NCBI RefSeq assembly: GCF_002911015.1
Contig: NZ_KZ626904.1
Span: 1 to 47,249, forward strand
Length of the DNA: 47,249 nt
Direction: 5' to 3'
From: Streptomyces populi
GTDB lineage: Bacteria > Actinomycetota > Actinomycetes > Streptomycetales > Streptomycetaceae
The notes beneath the pieces are model-generated. The model saw only the letters and a program-made list of their open reading frames with translations. It ran no database searches and was not told where the DNA came from. The position numbers and the translations under genes were made by a program. Below, in pieces: positions 23,227-31,416 of this stretch. Each line of letters opens with the position of its first letter. The stretch's first letter is position 1.

Positions 23227-25320
23227 ATGACGTCACCCGACCCCGCCCGACGGCCTGCCCCGGACCTGCCGCTCACCCGCTCCCTCTCCCGCGAACGCGC
23301 CTTCCACGACACCTGCCGTGCCGCCCTCGCCGTGATGGTCGACGGCGCCGAGGAGCAGGTCGTCACCGGTGAGGACGTCTCCGCCTCCGGGGCCGACGCC
23401 GAAGTGCTCGGGTACCGGCTGCGCAGCCGGGCCAAGGAGATGCGGGAGCTGCCCCGGGGCCCCTTGTTCTTCGGCCGGCTGGACTTCCAGGACTCGGCCC
23501 GGGCGGCCGGCGACCACGCCGGGCAGAGCTATCACATCGGACGGCTGCGGATCAGGGAGCACCCCGCCGCCCCGCCCCTCGTCGTCGACTGGCGGGCCCC
23601 CGTCTCGCGCGCCTTCTACCAGGCGGGCGCCCGCGACCCCCAGGGCGTCGCCGTCCGCCGCCGCTTCGGCTGGGCCCCCGGCAGCCGCGGCGACTCCGCC
23701 GATCTCACGGGGCTCGAGGACGAACTCATCGGGGCGGAGCCGGCCGGAGCCGGGACCGTCGAGGGCGTGGCCGCCGCCCGGGGGAGCTCGATCCTCGCAG
23801 AGGAGATCGAGCGCCCCCGCGTCGGCCCCATGCGGGACATCGCCGCCACCATCCAGCCCGAACAGGACGATCTCGTGCGGGCCGATCCGGCGGCCTCGGT
23901 CTGTGTGCAGGGCGCCCCGGGCACCGGCAAGACGGCCGTCGGCCTGCACCGGGCCGCCTACCTCCTCTACACGCATCCGCAGCGCGTCCGCCGCGGCGGC
24001 CTGCTGATCCTCGGCCCCAACCGCACCTTCCTGTCGTACATCGCGGAGGTCCTTCCCGCGCTCGGGGAGACCGGCGTGCGCCAGTCGACGATCGGGGAGG
24101 AGATCGCCCGCCGTCCGGTGACCGGGGAGGACGACGAACGCGCCGCGGTCGTCAAGCACGACGTCCGGATGGCGCGGGTGCTGCGCCGGGCACTGTACGG
24201 GGGCATCGGCGCACCGGCCGACGACCTCGCCGTGCCGGACGGGACGTACCGCTGGCGCGTCCCCGTCGGCGTGCTGCGCCGCATCGTGGACGACGTACGG
24301 GCCGAGGAACCGCCGTACGCCGTCGGACGGGAGCGGGTGCGCACCCGGGTCGTGCGCCACGTGCGCGAGAAGGCCGAACTGCGGTCCGGGCCGCAGACGA
24401 ACGCCTGGGCGCAGCGGATCTCGCGGGCCCGGCCGGTCGGCGCCTGCGTCGACGCGGTGTGGCCCCGGGTGCGCCCCGAGGAACTGCTCGCCCGGCTCCT
24501 CACCGACGCCGGGGCGTTGGAGCGGGCGGCCGAGGGGATCCTCGACGCCGACGAGCGGAGGGCGCTCCTGTGGACGAGGCCGCCGCGGTCGTGGAAGTCG
24601 GCGCGGTGGTCGGCCGCCGATCTCGTCCTCCTCGACGAGATCGCGGGGCTGATCGAACACCCCGAGGGATACGGCCACTTGGTGATCGACGAGGCGCAGG
24701 ACCTGTCGCCGATGGAGTGCCGTGCCATCGCGCGGCGGGCCTCCTTCGGGTCGCTGACCGTGCTCGGGGACCTCGCGCAGGGCACGACGCCCTGGGCGGC
24801 GCGGGAATGGGGCGAACTCCTCGCCCACCTGGGCAAGCCGGACGCGGCCGTCGTCCCCCTGACCGCCGGTTTCCGGGTGCCCGGGGCCATCGTCGAACTC
24901 GCCAACCGGGTACTGGACCGCCTGGGCGTCGGCGTCCCGCCGGCCCGCTCCCTGCGCAGGGACGGCGAGCTGAGGATCCGGCCGGCCTCAGACCCGTCGG
25001 CCGAGACCGTCGCCGCCGTGCGGGAGGCGCTCGCGCACGAGGGGTCCGTCGGGGTCATCGTCGCCGACGCGGACGTCACGAAGGTGCGGGAGGCGCTCGG
25101 CGCCGCGGGCGTCGACGCCGCCGGAGCCGACGAGCCGGGCGCCAGGATCGCGGTGGTGCCCGCGAGTCTGGCCAAGGGGCTGGAGTACGACCACGTCGTG
25201 GTCGTGGAACCGGCGGCCGTGGCGGAGGCCGAGGAGCGGGGGCTGCACCGGCTCTACGTGGTGCTGACCCGCGCGGTGTCGCGCCTGGACGTGGTCCACT
25301 CCCGCCCGCTGCCCTGGTGA
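23227..25320 (+). CDS. HelD-family UvrD-like helicase (RNA polymerase-associated)
   Basis: 697 residues. Layout of actinobacterial HelD: N-terminal coiled coil (SLSRERAFHDTCRAALAVMV), the FFGRLDF and IGRLRIRE strands, VVDWRAPVSRAFYQA, Walker A GAPGTGKT (229-236), Walker B VIDEAQDLSPME (DEAQ at 488-491), the motif IV-like LTAGFRVPGAIVELANRVL, and the C-terminal GLEYDHVVVVEP and LYVVLTRAVSRLDVVHS. HelD proteins eject RNA polymerase from DNA using ATP; the HelR subgroup protects against rifamycins. I do not see the rifamycin-associated promoter element. Annotated by some as DNA helicase. Confidence 0.88.
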   Translation: MTSPDPARRPAPDLPLTRSLSRERAFHDTCRAALAVMVDGAEEQVVTGEDVSASGADAEVLGYRLRSRAKEMRELPRGPLFFGRLDFQDSARAAGDHAGQSYHIGRLRIREHPAAPPLVVDWRAPVSRAFYQAGARDPQGVAVRRRFGWAPGSRGDSADLTGLEDELIGAEPAGAGTVEGVAAARGSSILAEEIERPRVGPMRDIAATIQPEQDDLVRADPAASVCVQGAPGTGKTAVGLHRAAYLLYTHPQRVRRGGLLILGPNRTFLSYIAEVLPALGETGVRQSTIGEEIARRPVTGEDDERAAVVKHDVRMARVLRRALYGGIGAPADDLAVPDGTYRWRVPVGVLRRIVDDVRAEEPPYAVGRERVRTRVVRHVREKAELRSGPQTNAWAQRISRARPVGACVDAVWPRVRPEELLARLLTDAGALERAAEGILDADERRALLWTRPPRSWKSARWSAADLVLLDEIAGLIEHPEGYGHLVIDEAQDLSPMECRAIARRASFGSLTVLGDLAQGTTPWAAREWGELLAHLGKPDAAVVPLTAGFRVPGAIVELANRVLDRLGVGVPPARSLRRDGELRIRPASDPSAETVAAVREALAHEGSVGVIVADADVTKVREALGAAGVDAAGADEPGARIAVVPASLAKGLEYDHVVVVEPAAVAEAEERGLHRLYVVLTRAVSRLDVVHSRPLPW

Positions 25321-25360
25321 CCTCCGTGCCGTCACCGCCGGGCCTCCGTGGCGTGGCACA

Positions 25361-25386
25361 CTTTTGCAAGCAGGTGCTTGCAAAAG
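25361..25386. promoter_or_regulatory. 26-bp perfect palindrome (operator candidate of the XRE regulator)
   Basis: CTTTTGCAAGCA-GG-TGCTTGCAAAAG, arms of 12 bp, 28 bases before ATG 25414. The position suits autorepression by the XRE regulator that follows. Confidence 0.7.
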
Positions 25387-25413
25387 TTAGCGAGAGTGGG
25401 GCAAGGTGGGGGC

Positions 25414-25908
25414 ATGGCATCGCTCAACGTCGGCAATCTCGGTGAGTACCTGCGGGAGCAACGGCGCACCGCGCAGTTGTCCCTGCGGCAGCTCGCCGAC
25501 GCCGCCGGGGTGTCCAATCCGTATCTGAGCCAGATCGAGCGCGGGCTGCGCAAGCCGAGCGCGGAGGTGCTCCAGCAGGTCGCCAAGGCGCTGCGGATCT
25601 CCGCCGAGACGCTGTACGTGCGGGCCGGCATCCTCGACGCCGAGCGGGACCGGGACGAGGTGGAGACGCGGGCCGTCATCCTCGCCGATCCCACGCTGAA
25701 CGAGCGGCAGAAGCAGGTGCTGCTCCAGATCTACGAGTCCTTCCGCAAGGAGAACGGATTCGAGACCGCTCCCGACGTCGAGGCGCCCGGTACCGACGTA
25801 CCCGGGACCCAGGACATACCGGACGCCCAGCCGTCGCAGGATACCGCCGTCCGCGGCTCCCGCACGGCCGACGGCAGCGATGCCGGTCCGCAGCAGACCG
25901 CGAGCTGA
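25414..25908 (+). CDS. XRE-family regulator upstream of the HbhA-like gene (Rv0474-like)
   Basis: 164 residues, MASLNVGNLGEYLREQRRTA. HTH_3 domain at 10-65 (LSLRQLADAAGVSNPYLSQIERGLRKPS), then a short helical part (VILADPTLNERQKQVLLQIYESFRKENG) and a disordered Asp/Thr/Gln tail. In Mycobacterium, Rv0474 of the same layout precedes hbhA (Rv0475). The palindrome just upstream is a probable autoregulatory site. Confidence 0.85.
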   Translation: MASLNVGNLGEYLREQRRTAQLSLRQLADAAGVSNPYLSQIERGLRKPSAEVLQQVAKALRISAETLYVRAGILDAERDRDEVETRAVILADPTLNERQKQVLLQIYESFRKENGFETAPDVEAPGTDVPGTQDIPDAQPSQDTAVRGSRTADGSDAGPQQTAS

Positions 25909-25964
25909 CCACCTCGCGGATCACCAGAACCTCAGCCGAAAGCGACTACGGGAGGACCATCGCC

Positions 25965-26552
25965 ATGGCCATCACCGACGACATCCGCAAGGCCGCCACG
26001 GACCCGACCCCGCTCTACTTCCTCGCCGGCACCGCCGACCTGGCCGTGCAGCAGGCGAAGAAGGTTCCCGGCATCGTGGAGCAGATCCGCGCCGAGGCCC
26101 CGGGGCGGATCGACACCGTGAAGAACATCGACCCCAACGCCGTCCAGGAGAAGGCCACCGCCCGCGCCAAGGTGGCGCAGGAGAGCCTCCAGGCCAAGGT
26201 GACGGAGCTCCTCGGCACCCTCGACACCGACCTGAAGAAGCTCGGTGAGTCCGCCCAGGACTTCGCCCTGCGCGGTGTCGGCGTCGCCGCCGAGTACGCC
26301 GTCAAGGCGCGCGAGACGTACGAGAAGGTCGCCGAGCACGGCGAGCAGACCGTGCGGACCTGGCGCGGCGAGGCCGCCGAGGAGATCGAGGAACTCGCCA
26401 TCGTCGTCGAGCCGAAGGCCGAGCCGGTCGAGGTCAAGGAAGAGGAGAAGCCGGCGGCCGCCGCCGAGGACGCCCCTTCCAAGAAGAGCCCGGCGAAGAA
26501 GGCCCCGGCGCGCAAGCCGGTCGCCAAGAAGACGACTCCGCCCGCGAAGTAG
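25965..26552 (+). CDS. Heparin-binding hemagglutinin (HbhA)-like protein
   Basis: 195 residues, with GGAGGA before ATG 25965. The N-terminal 150 residues are a long amphipathic helix bundle/coiled coil (TPLYFLAGTADLAVQQAKKV, DLKKLGESAQDFALRGVGVA). The C-terminal 40 residues are Lys/Ala/Pro repeats (KKSPAKKAPARKPVAKK), the hallmark of mycobacterial HbhA, which binds heparan sulfate. In a soil saprophyte a role in surface adhesion, polyphosphate or lipid-body association is more likely; not determined. Confidence 0.82.
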   Translation: MAITDDIRKAATDPTPLYFLAGTADLAVQQAKKVPGIVEQIRAEAPGRIDTVKNIDPNAVQEKATARAKVAQESLQAKVTELLGTLDTDLKKLGESAQDFALRGVGVAAEYAVKARETYEKVAEHGEQTVRTWRGEAAEEIEELAIVVEPKAEPVEVKEEEKPAAAAEDAPSKKSPAKKAPARKPVAKKTTPPAK

Positions 26553-26660
26553 GCGCGTGGGGAAGCGTGATTCCGCCGTGCGCGGACGGGGCCGGGCACT
26601 CTCTGAGTTCCCGGCCCGTTCTCCGGGTACGGTGGCCGTAGAGACGACTCGATCCGGGCG

Positions 26661-27002
26661 GTGGACATTGTGCTGATGACGGCATTCGGCGGTCTGATGT
26701 GGCTGATCTTCACAGCCATGCTCGTGCTCGCCGTGGTGGCGCTGGTGCTGGCCGCCGTCGCCCGCGAGGACGCCTACCGCGCCGCCGACAAGCAGAACAA
26801 GATGTTCTGGCTGATCATCCTCGGTATCACCGTGGCGGTGAACCTGCTGGTACCGATGCTCTTCCTGCAACTCGCGGGCCTGGTCGCCACGATCGTCTTC
26901 TTCGTCGACGTCCGCCCCGCCCTGCGCCAGGTCTCCGGCGGCGGCCGGGGCCGCGGCAGCAGCAGCGACGGCCCGTACGGTCCGTACAACGGCGGCAGGT
27001 AG
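26661..27002 (+). CDS. DUF2516 membrane protein (Rv0476-like)
   Basis: 113 residues from GTG 26661; GTG 26670 or ATG 26676 are possible shorter starts. Two or three TM segments (10-34, 49-65, 70-83), the DAYRAADKQNKMFW loop and VDVRPALRQVSGG after the last helix fit DUF2516. The tail is Gly/Ser/Tyr-rich. It completes the XRE-HbhA-DUF2516 order that is shared with mycobacteria. Confidence 0.8.
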   Translation: MDIVLMTAFGGLMWLIFTAMLVLAVVALVLAAVAREDAYRAADKQNKMFWLIILGITVAVNLLVPMLFLQLAGLVATIVFFVDVRPALRQVSGGGRGRGSSSDGPYGPYNGGR

Positions 27003-27013
27003 ATCCTCTGCCC

Positions 27014-27039
27014 CAGTCCGCTGCGCAAGCAGCGGACTG
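27014..27039. terminator. Terminator after the DUF2516 gene
   Basis: CAGTCCGCTGC-GCAA-GCAGCGGACTG, perfect 11-bp stem. It stands between convergent genes. Confidence 0.8.
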
Positions 27040-27044
27040 CCCGC

Positions 27045-27106
27045 ATCCGGAGCTTCGCCCCGGCCCCCCGCTCCTCAAACGCCGGAGGGGCTCAATTTTC
27101 CCAGCC
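27045..27106. repeat. Streptomyces-type dispersed intergenic element
   Basis: The stretch around GGAGCTTCGCCCC...GCTCCTCAAACGCCGGAGGGGCTCAATTTT has the CTCAAACGCCGG core that I remember in many intergenic regions of Streptomyces genomes. CTCC...GGAG can pair around the AAACGC loop. Confidence 0.5.
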
Positions 27107-27191
27107 ACGATGCACCTGCACCCGGGTACGCACGGCCCCGCCCCCCACCGCACCGGCACCGAACCTGGTGACGCCGGCGCGAGCGAACCCG

Positions 27192-28520
27192 CTACGGGTT
27201 CCGGTCCAGCAACACCACCGCGACGTCGTCCGCCAGCTCCCCGCCGTTGAGTTCGCGGGCCTCGTTCACCGCCGCGCGCAACAGGTCCTCGCCCTGGAGC
27301 CCCTGCGCGAGCTGCCGCCGGACCATGTCCACCATGCCGTCCAGGCCCAGACGTTCCTTGCCCACACCGGTGTGACCCTCGATCAGGCCGTCCGTGTAGA
27401 GCATCAGGCTCCACGCGGCACCCAGCTCCACCTGCATCCGCGGCCAGCGGGCGTTCGGCAGCAGACCGAGCGCGGGCCCGTTGTTCTCGTACGGCAGCAG
27501 CTCGGCGGGCCGGCCCGGACGGGCGATCAGCGGTGACGGGTGACCGGCCAGGCAGAGCCCGGCGCGGCGGCCGTCCGGCGCGATGTCCACGGTGCACAGC
27601 GTCGCGAAGATCTCGTCGTTCTCGCGCTCGTGCTCCAGGACCTGCTGCAGCGTGGACAGGAGCTCGTCCCCGCACAGGCCGGCGAACGTCAGGGCGCGCC
27701 AGGCGATGCGCAGTTCCACGCCGAGCGCCGCCTCGTCGGGGCCGTGCCCGCAGACGTCGCCGATCATCGCGTGCACCGTGCCGTCGGCCGTGCGCACGGT
27801 GTCGTAGAAGTCGCCACCGAGCAGCGCGCGGGAGCGGCCCGGACGGTAGCGCGCGGCGAAGCGCAGCGGGGAGCCCTCCAGCAGCGGGGTCGGCAGCAGG
27901 CCGCGCTCCAGGCGGGCGTTCTCCTGGGCCCGGAGCTTGGACTCGGTGAGCCGACGTTCGGCCTTGTCGGAACGTTTCCGCTCCACCGCGTAGCGGATCG
28001 CGCGGCTCAGCAGCCGGCTGTCCAGCTCGTCACGGAAGAGGTAGTCCTGGGCGCCGACGCGCACCGCCTCGGTGCCGCGCTCGGCGTCACCGGACGCGGT
28101 GAGCGCGAGGACGGCGTGGCCGGGTGCGAGCCGCAGCACGTGCTTGAGCGTCGCCAGTTCGTCGGCGCCCTCCGCCGCCCGGCCCGGCGCGGGCAGCGCG
28201 AGGTCGAGCAGGATGCAGTGGACGTCGTCGGTGAGCAGCCGCTCGGCCTCGGTGAGGTTGCGGGCGGTACGGACCCGGACCGGCTTGCCGGCCGCGTCGA
28301 GCATCTCGGGCACGCCGAGCGAACCCGCCGGGTCGTCTTCGATGACCAGGAGGGTCAGATGGGTGGCGCCGGTGACCGGGGCCGTGGTGCGAGCTTCCGG
28401 TGTCGGACCGGCGGGGCCGCCGGTGGTGTCTCCGGATGGGCCGCCGGGCGAGAACACGGCTTGAGCCTGACCACTCTCCACGGCCGGGATCGCTCTCTGC
28501 CGCGGTACGGGTGCGGGCAT
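27192..28520 (-). CDS. PP2C/SpoIIE phosphatase with N-terminal receiver domain
   Basis: 442 residues from ATG 28520 (RBS AAGGA); the frame is open to 28589. A receiver domain at about 52-180: LTLLVIEDDPAGS and the phosphoacceptor Asp in CILLDLALP, with ALTASGDA further on. A linker coiled coil (SDKAERRLTESKLRAQENARLERGLLP) leads into a SpoIIE-type PP2C domain: LGGDFYDTV, IGDVCGHGPDEAAL, LAGHPSPLI, LYTDGLIEG and LADDVAVVLLD, which hold the metal-binding Asp residues. It probably dephosphorylates an anti-anti-sigma factor under receiver control. Confidence 0.92.
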   Translation of the reverse strand: MPAPVPRQRAIPAVESGQAQAVFSPGGPSGDTTGGPAGPTPEARTTAPVTGATHLTLLVIEDDPAGSLGVPEMLDAAGKPVRVRTARNLTEAERLLTDDVHCILLDLALPAPGRAAEGADELATLKHVLRLAPGHAVLALTASGDAERGTEAVRVGAQDYLFRDELDSRLLSRAIRYAVERKRSDKAERRLTESKLRAQENARLERGLLPTPLLEGSPLRFAARYRPGRSRALLGGDFYDTVRTADGTVHAMIGDVCGHGPDEAALGVELRIAWRALTFAGLCGDELLSTLQQVLEHERENDEIFATLCTVDIAPDGRRAGLCLAGHPSPLIARPGRPAELLPYENNGPALGLLPNARWPRMQVELGAAWSLMLYTDGLIEGHTGVGKERLGLDGMVDMVRRQLAQGLQGEDLLRAAVNEARELNGGELADDVAVVLLDRNP

Positions 28521-28740
28521 CGTCTGGGTTCCTTCCCTCCCCCCGAGGGCGTGGTGGGCGAAGGACCTCGACCCACCGACGGGGACCATAGCGCCCGCCG
28601 GTGCCGCAGCGGAATGGCGTACGGCGCGGCGTCGGGCAAAGGGCCCGCGTCATATGCCGCATCCCGTAACGCATTTGGACAGGACGCGCCCCCACCGGGG
28701 ATGACGAAGGTCACGTCCCCGGGTCCGGCGAGCCGGGACG

Positions 28741-28850
28741 ACCGTGCGGTGCGTCACGTGCGGTCCGTCACGTGCGGTCCGCCACGCCTGCGCAGGCACG
28801 TCTATGCCGTCACGCCTGCGCCGTCACGCGTGCCGCCTCCCGTGGCGCAC
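28741..28850. repeat. Short direct repeats in the PP2C-nlpC intergene
   Basis: The unit CGTCACGTGCGGTCCG is repeated, followed by CGTCACGCCTGCGC-type repeats with CACGTG palindromes. The 356-base gap (28521-28876) shows the PP2C leader and these repeats and no gene. Confidence 0.5.
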
Positions 28851-28876
28851 GGCGCCGGACAGCCCGACGGAGCGGC

Positions 28877-29968
28877 TCACGCGTCCGGTCGTACGACGCC
28901 CAGGATCCGCATCGAACCCGCCCCCGTGATCGTCACCGTGCGTCCCGGGCGCGGGGCGTGCACGATCGCGCCGTCCCCTATGTACATCCCGACGTGGCTG
29001 GCGTCGTCGAAGTAGATGATCAGGTCGCCGGGGCGCATGTCCTTGACGTCGACGTGCCGGAGCTGCTTCCACTGCTCCTGCGAGGTGCGGGGGATGGGGT
29101 GCCCGGCGGCCGCCCACGCCTGGGAGGTGAGCCCCGAGCAGTCGAACGTGCTCGGGCCCTCGGCGCCCCACTCGTACGGCTTGCCGATCTGGTCGGTCGC
29201 GTACTTCACGGCCTTCTTGCCCTGTTCGGAGGCGTCGCTCTTGATGTCCGCGAGGACGCCGGAGCCCAGCCAGGCCGACTGCGCCTGGCGGGCGGCCTCC
29301 TCCTCCAGCTTCGCGAGCCGTTCCTTCTCCTTCTTCTCCAGCCGGGACTCCAGCTTCTCGGCGTCGGAGATCCGCTGCTTGACCTTCTTCTTGGCCGCGG
29401 CCTTGGCCTCGCGCTCGGCCTCCAGCTTCCGCCACTGCGCGGAGGCGTCCTTCGCGTACTGCCGCAGGTCCTGCTGGGTGCGCGTCATCTCGTCCAGCAG
29501 CCCATCGGTGGCGTGCTCGCCCTGCCGCACCCGTCCCGCGCCGTCCAGGAACTCCTGCGGGTCGTCGCTCAGCCACAGCCGAGCCTCGGGCGGCAGCCCG
29601 CCGCCCCGGTACTGCGCGCGGGCCGCGGCACCCGCGCGGTCCTTCAACTCGTCGAGCTTCGCCTGTCCCTTGACGATCTCCTGGGCCAGGCCGACGATCT
29701 CGGCCGACTGCTTCTCCACCCGCTCCTCGGCGGCGTTGTACGCGTCCGTGGCGACCGCCGCGTCGTGGTAGAGCTTGTCGAGCTTCTTGCGGACCTCTTC
29801 GAGGTCCTTGTTGCTCACGGGAGGCGGGGTCGCCGCGGGGGTTCTGGTCGGTGCCGGTTTGGGTTCCGGGCTCGCGTAGGCCGTCCCCGATGACGCCAGT
29901 ACCGCGCAGACGCATGCGCAGGCCAGGGCCATGGCCGCCGTGGTCAGGCTCCGCTTGCCGGATCCCAT
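28877..29968 (-). CDS. Secreted NlpC/P60 cell-wall hydrolase with coiled coil
   Basis: 363 residues from ATG 29968 (RBS GGGGGCGGAG); the ORF is open further upstream. Signal peptide 1-33 (KRSLTTAAMALACACVCAVLASSGTAYA). A long coiled coil (60-230, rich in KKLDKLY, KLESRLEKKEKERLAKLEEE) precedes the NlpC/P60 domain with catalytic DCSGLTSQAW (Cys), SHVGMYIG (His) and IVHAP (His). It is a D,L-endopeptidase of RipA/CwlO type acting on peptidoglycan outside the cell. Confidence 0.93.
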   Translation of the reverse strand: MGSGKRSLTTAAMALACACVCAVLASSGTAYASPEPKPAPTRTPAATPPPVSNKDLEEVRKKLDKLYHDAAVATDAYNAAEERVEKQSAEIVGLAQEIVKGQAKLDELKDRAGAAARAQYRGGGLPPEARLWLSDDPQEFLDGAGRVRQGEHATDGLLDEMTRTQQDLRQYAKDASAQWRKLEAEREAKAAAKKKVKQRISDAEKLESRLEKKEKERLAKLEEEAARQAQSAWLGSGVLADIKSDASEQGKKAVKYATDQIGKPYEWGAEGPSTFDCSGLTSQAWAAAGHPIPRTSQEQWKQLRHVDVKDMRPGDLIIYFDDASHVGMYIGDGAIVHAPRPGRTVTITGAGSMRILGVVRPDA

Positions 29969-30292
29969 TACTCCGCCCCCCAACTGATTTACCATCAGTA
30001 ACATACGGATGCCTGAGGGATCGTGCCATGTCGGCGCGCAATGTGACAGAGCCGGGCGGGAACTCCCTTCCCCCGCGCGCGAGGCGGGCAGGAGTTCCCT
30101 TCCCCGACGCCCGCTTCGGCATGGCGATCTCATCCCCCGCCTGTGTGACGTGCGACTCACCGAGATCGTTCCCCGCGGGCCACGTGCCGGTCGTCTCCCG
30201 GCCGCCCGGGCCGCCCGGGCCGGGCGTCTCCGGGCCGATCCGGTCCGCCGGGACCGGCCGTCGGCCCCACCCGCCGGGCCCGTGGCGCTCCG

Positions 30293-31141
30293 TCAGACGC
30301 GGGGCGCCAGCGCCGCCCAGCGCACCGTCACTTCTCCCTGGCGCCAGCGGGTGATCCCGTCCACGACCGGCCAGTCGGCCCTCAGGTCGCGGACCGTGCG
30401 TATCCAGCGCTGCCTGGCGCCGTACGAGGCGTACGGCGCGGCGGCCGCCCAGGCGCGGTCGAAGTCGCGCAGGAAGGCGTGCACGGGCTCGCCCGGGACG
30501 TTGCGGTGGATGAGTGCCTTCGGCAGCCGCTCGGCCAGGTCGGACGGGCGGTCCAGGGAGCCGAGCCGGGTGGCGAAGGTGACCGTGCGCGGACCTTCCG
30601 GGCCGAGGGCGACCCAGACGTGCCGGCGGCCGATCTCGTCGCAGGTCCCCTCGACGAGCAGGCCGCCCCCGGAGCCGGGGTCCGCCGGGGCCAGCCGTGC
30701 GCAGAGCCGCCCCCAGACCTCGGCGACCTGCCCCTCGTCGTACTGGCGCAGCACGTTCGCCGCCCGGATCAGGTGCGGCCGGCCCGGCACCGGGACCTCG
30801 AAGCCGCCGTGCCGGAAGGCGAGGCCCTCGCGTTCGTACGGGAGGGCGGCGGCGACCCGTGCCGGTTCGATCTCGACCCCGAAGACATGGGTGCGGGGTG
30901 CGGCGGTGCGCAGCCGGGCCAGCAGTTCGACCGCGGTCCAGGGCGCGGCGCCGTAGCCGAGGTCCACCGCCACCGGCTCCGGTGCCCTGCGGAGTTCGGC
31001 GCCGTGCACCGCCGCGATCCAGCGGTCCATGCGGCGCAGGCGGTTGGGGTTCGTCGTCCCGCGCGTCACCGTGCCCACGACGGGGGTGCCACCGCTCGAG
31101 CGGAGCCGAGAGTGGGGGAGGGACGTGGCGCGGGCTGTCAT
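30293..31141 (-). CDS. Class I SAM-dependent methyltransferase
   Basis: 282 residues from ATG 31141, 7 bases after TACTCT on the minus strand (leaderless). VAVDLGYGAAPWTAVELLARL is the SAM-binding motif I with an unusual GYGAAPW loop, and VFGVEIEPARVAAAL is motif II. The C-terminal half (GLLVEGTCDEIGRRHVWVALG) is shared among Streptomyces homologues next to mshA. Substrate unknown. Divergent from mshA. Confidence 0.8.
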   Translation of the reverse strand: MTARATSLPHSRLRSSGGTPVVGTVTRGTTNPNRLRRMDRWIAAVHGAELRRAPEPVAVDLGYGAAPWTAVELLARLRTAAPRTHVFGVEIEPARVAAALPYEREGLAFRHGGFEVPVPGRPHLIRAANVLRQYDEGQVAEVWGRLCARLAPADPGSGGGLLVEGTCDEIGRRHVWVALGPEGPRTVTFATRLGSLDRPSDLAERLPKALIHRNVPGEPVHAFLRDFDRAWAAAAPYASYGARQRWIRTVRDLRADWPVVDGITRWRQGEVTVRWAALAPRV

Positions 31142-31416
31142 GCGTACGAGAGTAGGCGGCCGGGGCCCGGCCCGGTGGCCCTGTGGACGGCCCGCGCCCG
31201 CTCCCGGACCGCTGTGGAAAACCTGGTGGGCCGGGACGGGCCGGGGAACCCGGGCAGGGGAGCAGCGGAGCAGACACATCCACGGATCGAACGGTTGAGC
31301 GATCAAGGGTAATGATTCGGCAAAGGGGAAATGGGGTGGGCGGCTCCGGCGTTCCACCTCGTGGAGGGCGTGACACGTCCTCCGACCGGCATGCCCGCAG
31401 CAAGGAGGATCGCCAC

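Noticed and set aside
23233..24828. Minus-strand ORF opposite the HelD-like gene
   Set aside because: Composition of a shadow frame and no recognisable domain, while the plus frame has all helicase motifs.
28741..28850. CRISPR-like array
   Set aside because: The repeats are short, adjacent and without unique spacers; no cas genes are present.
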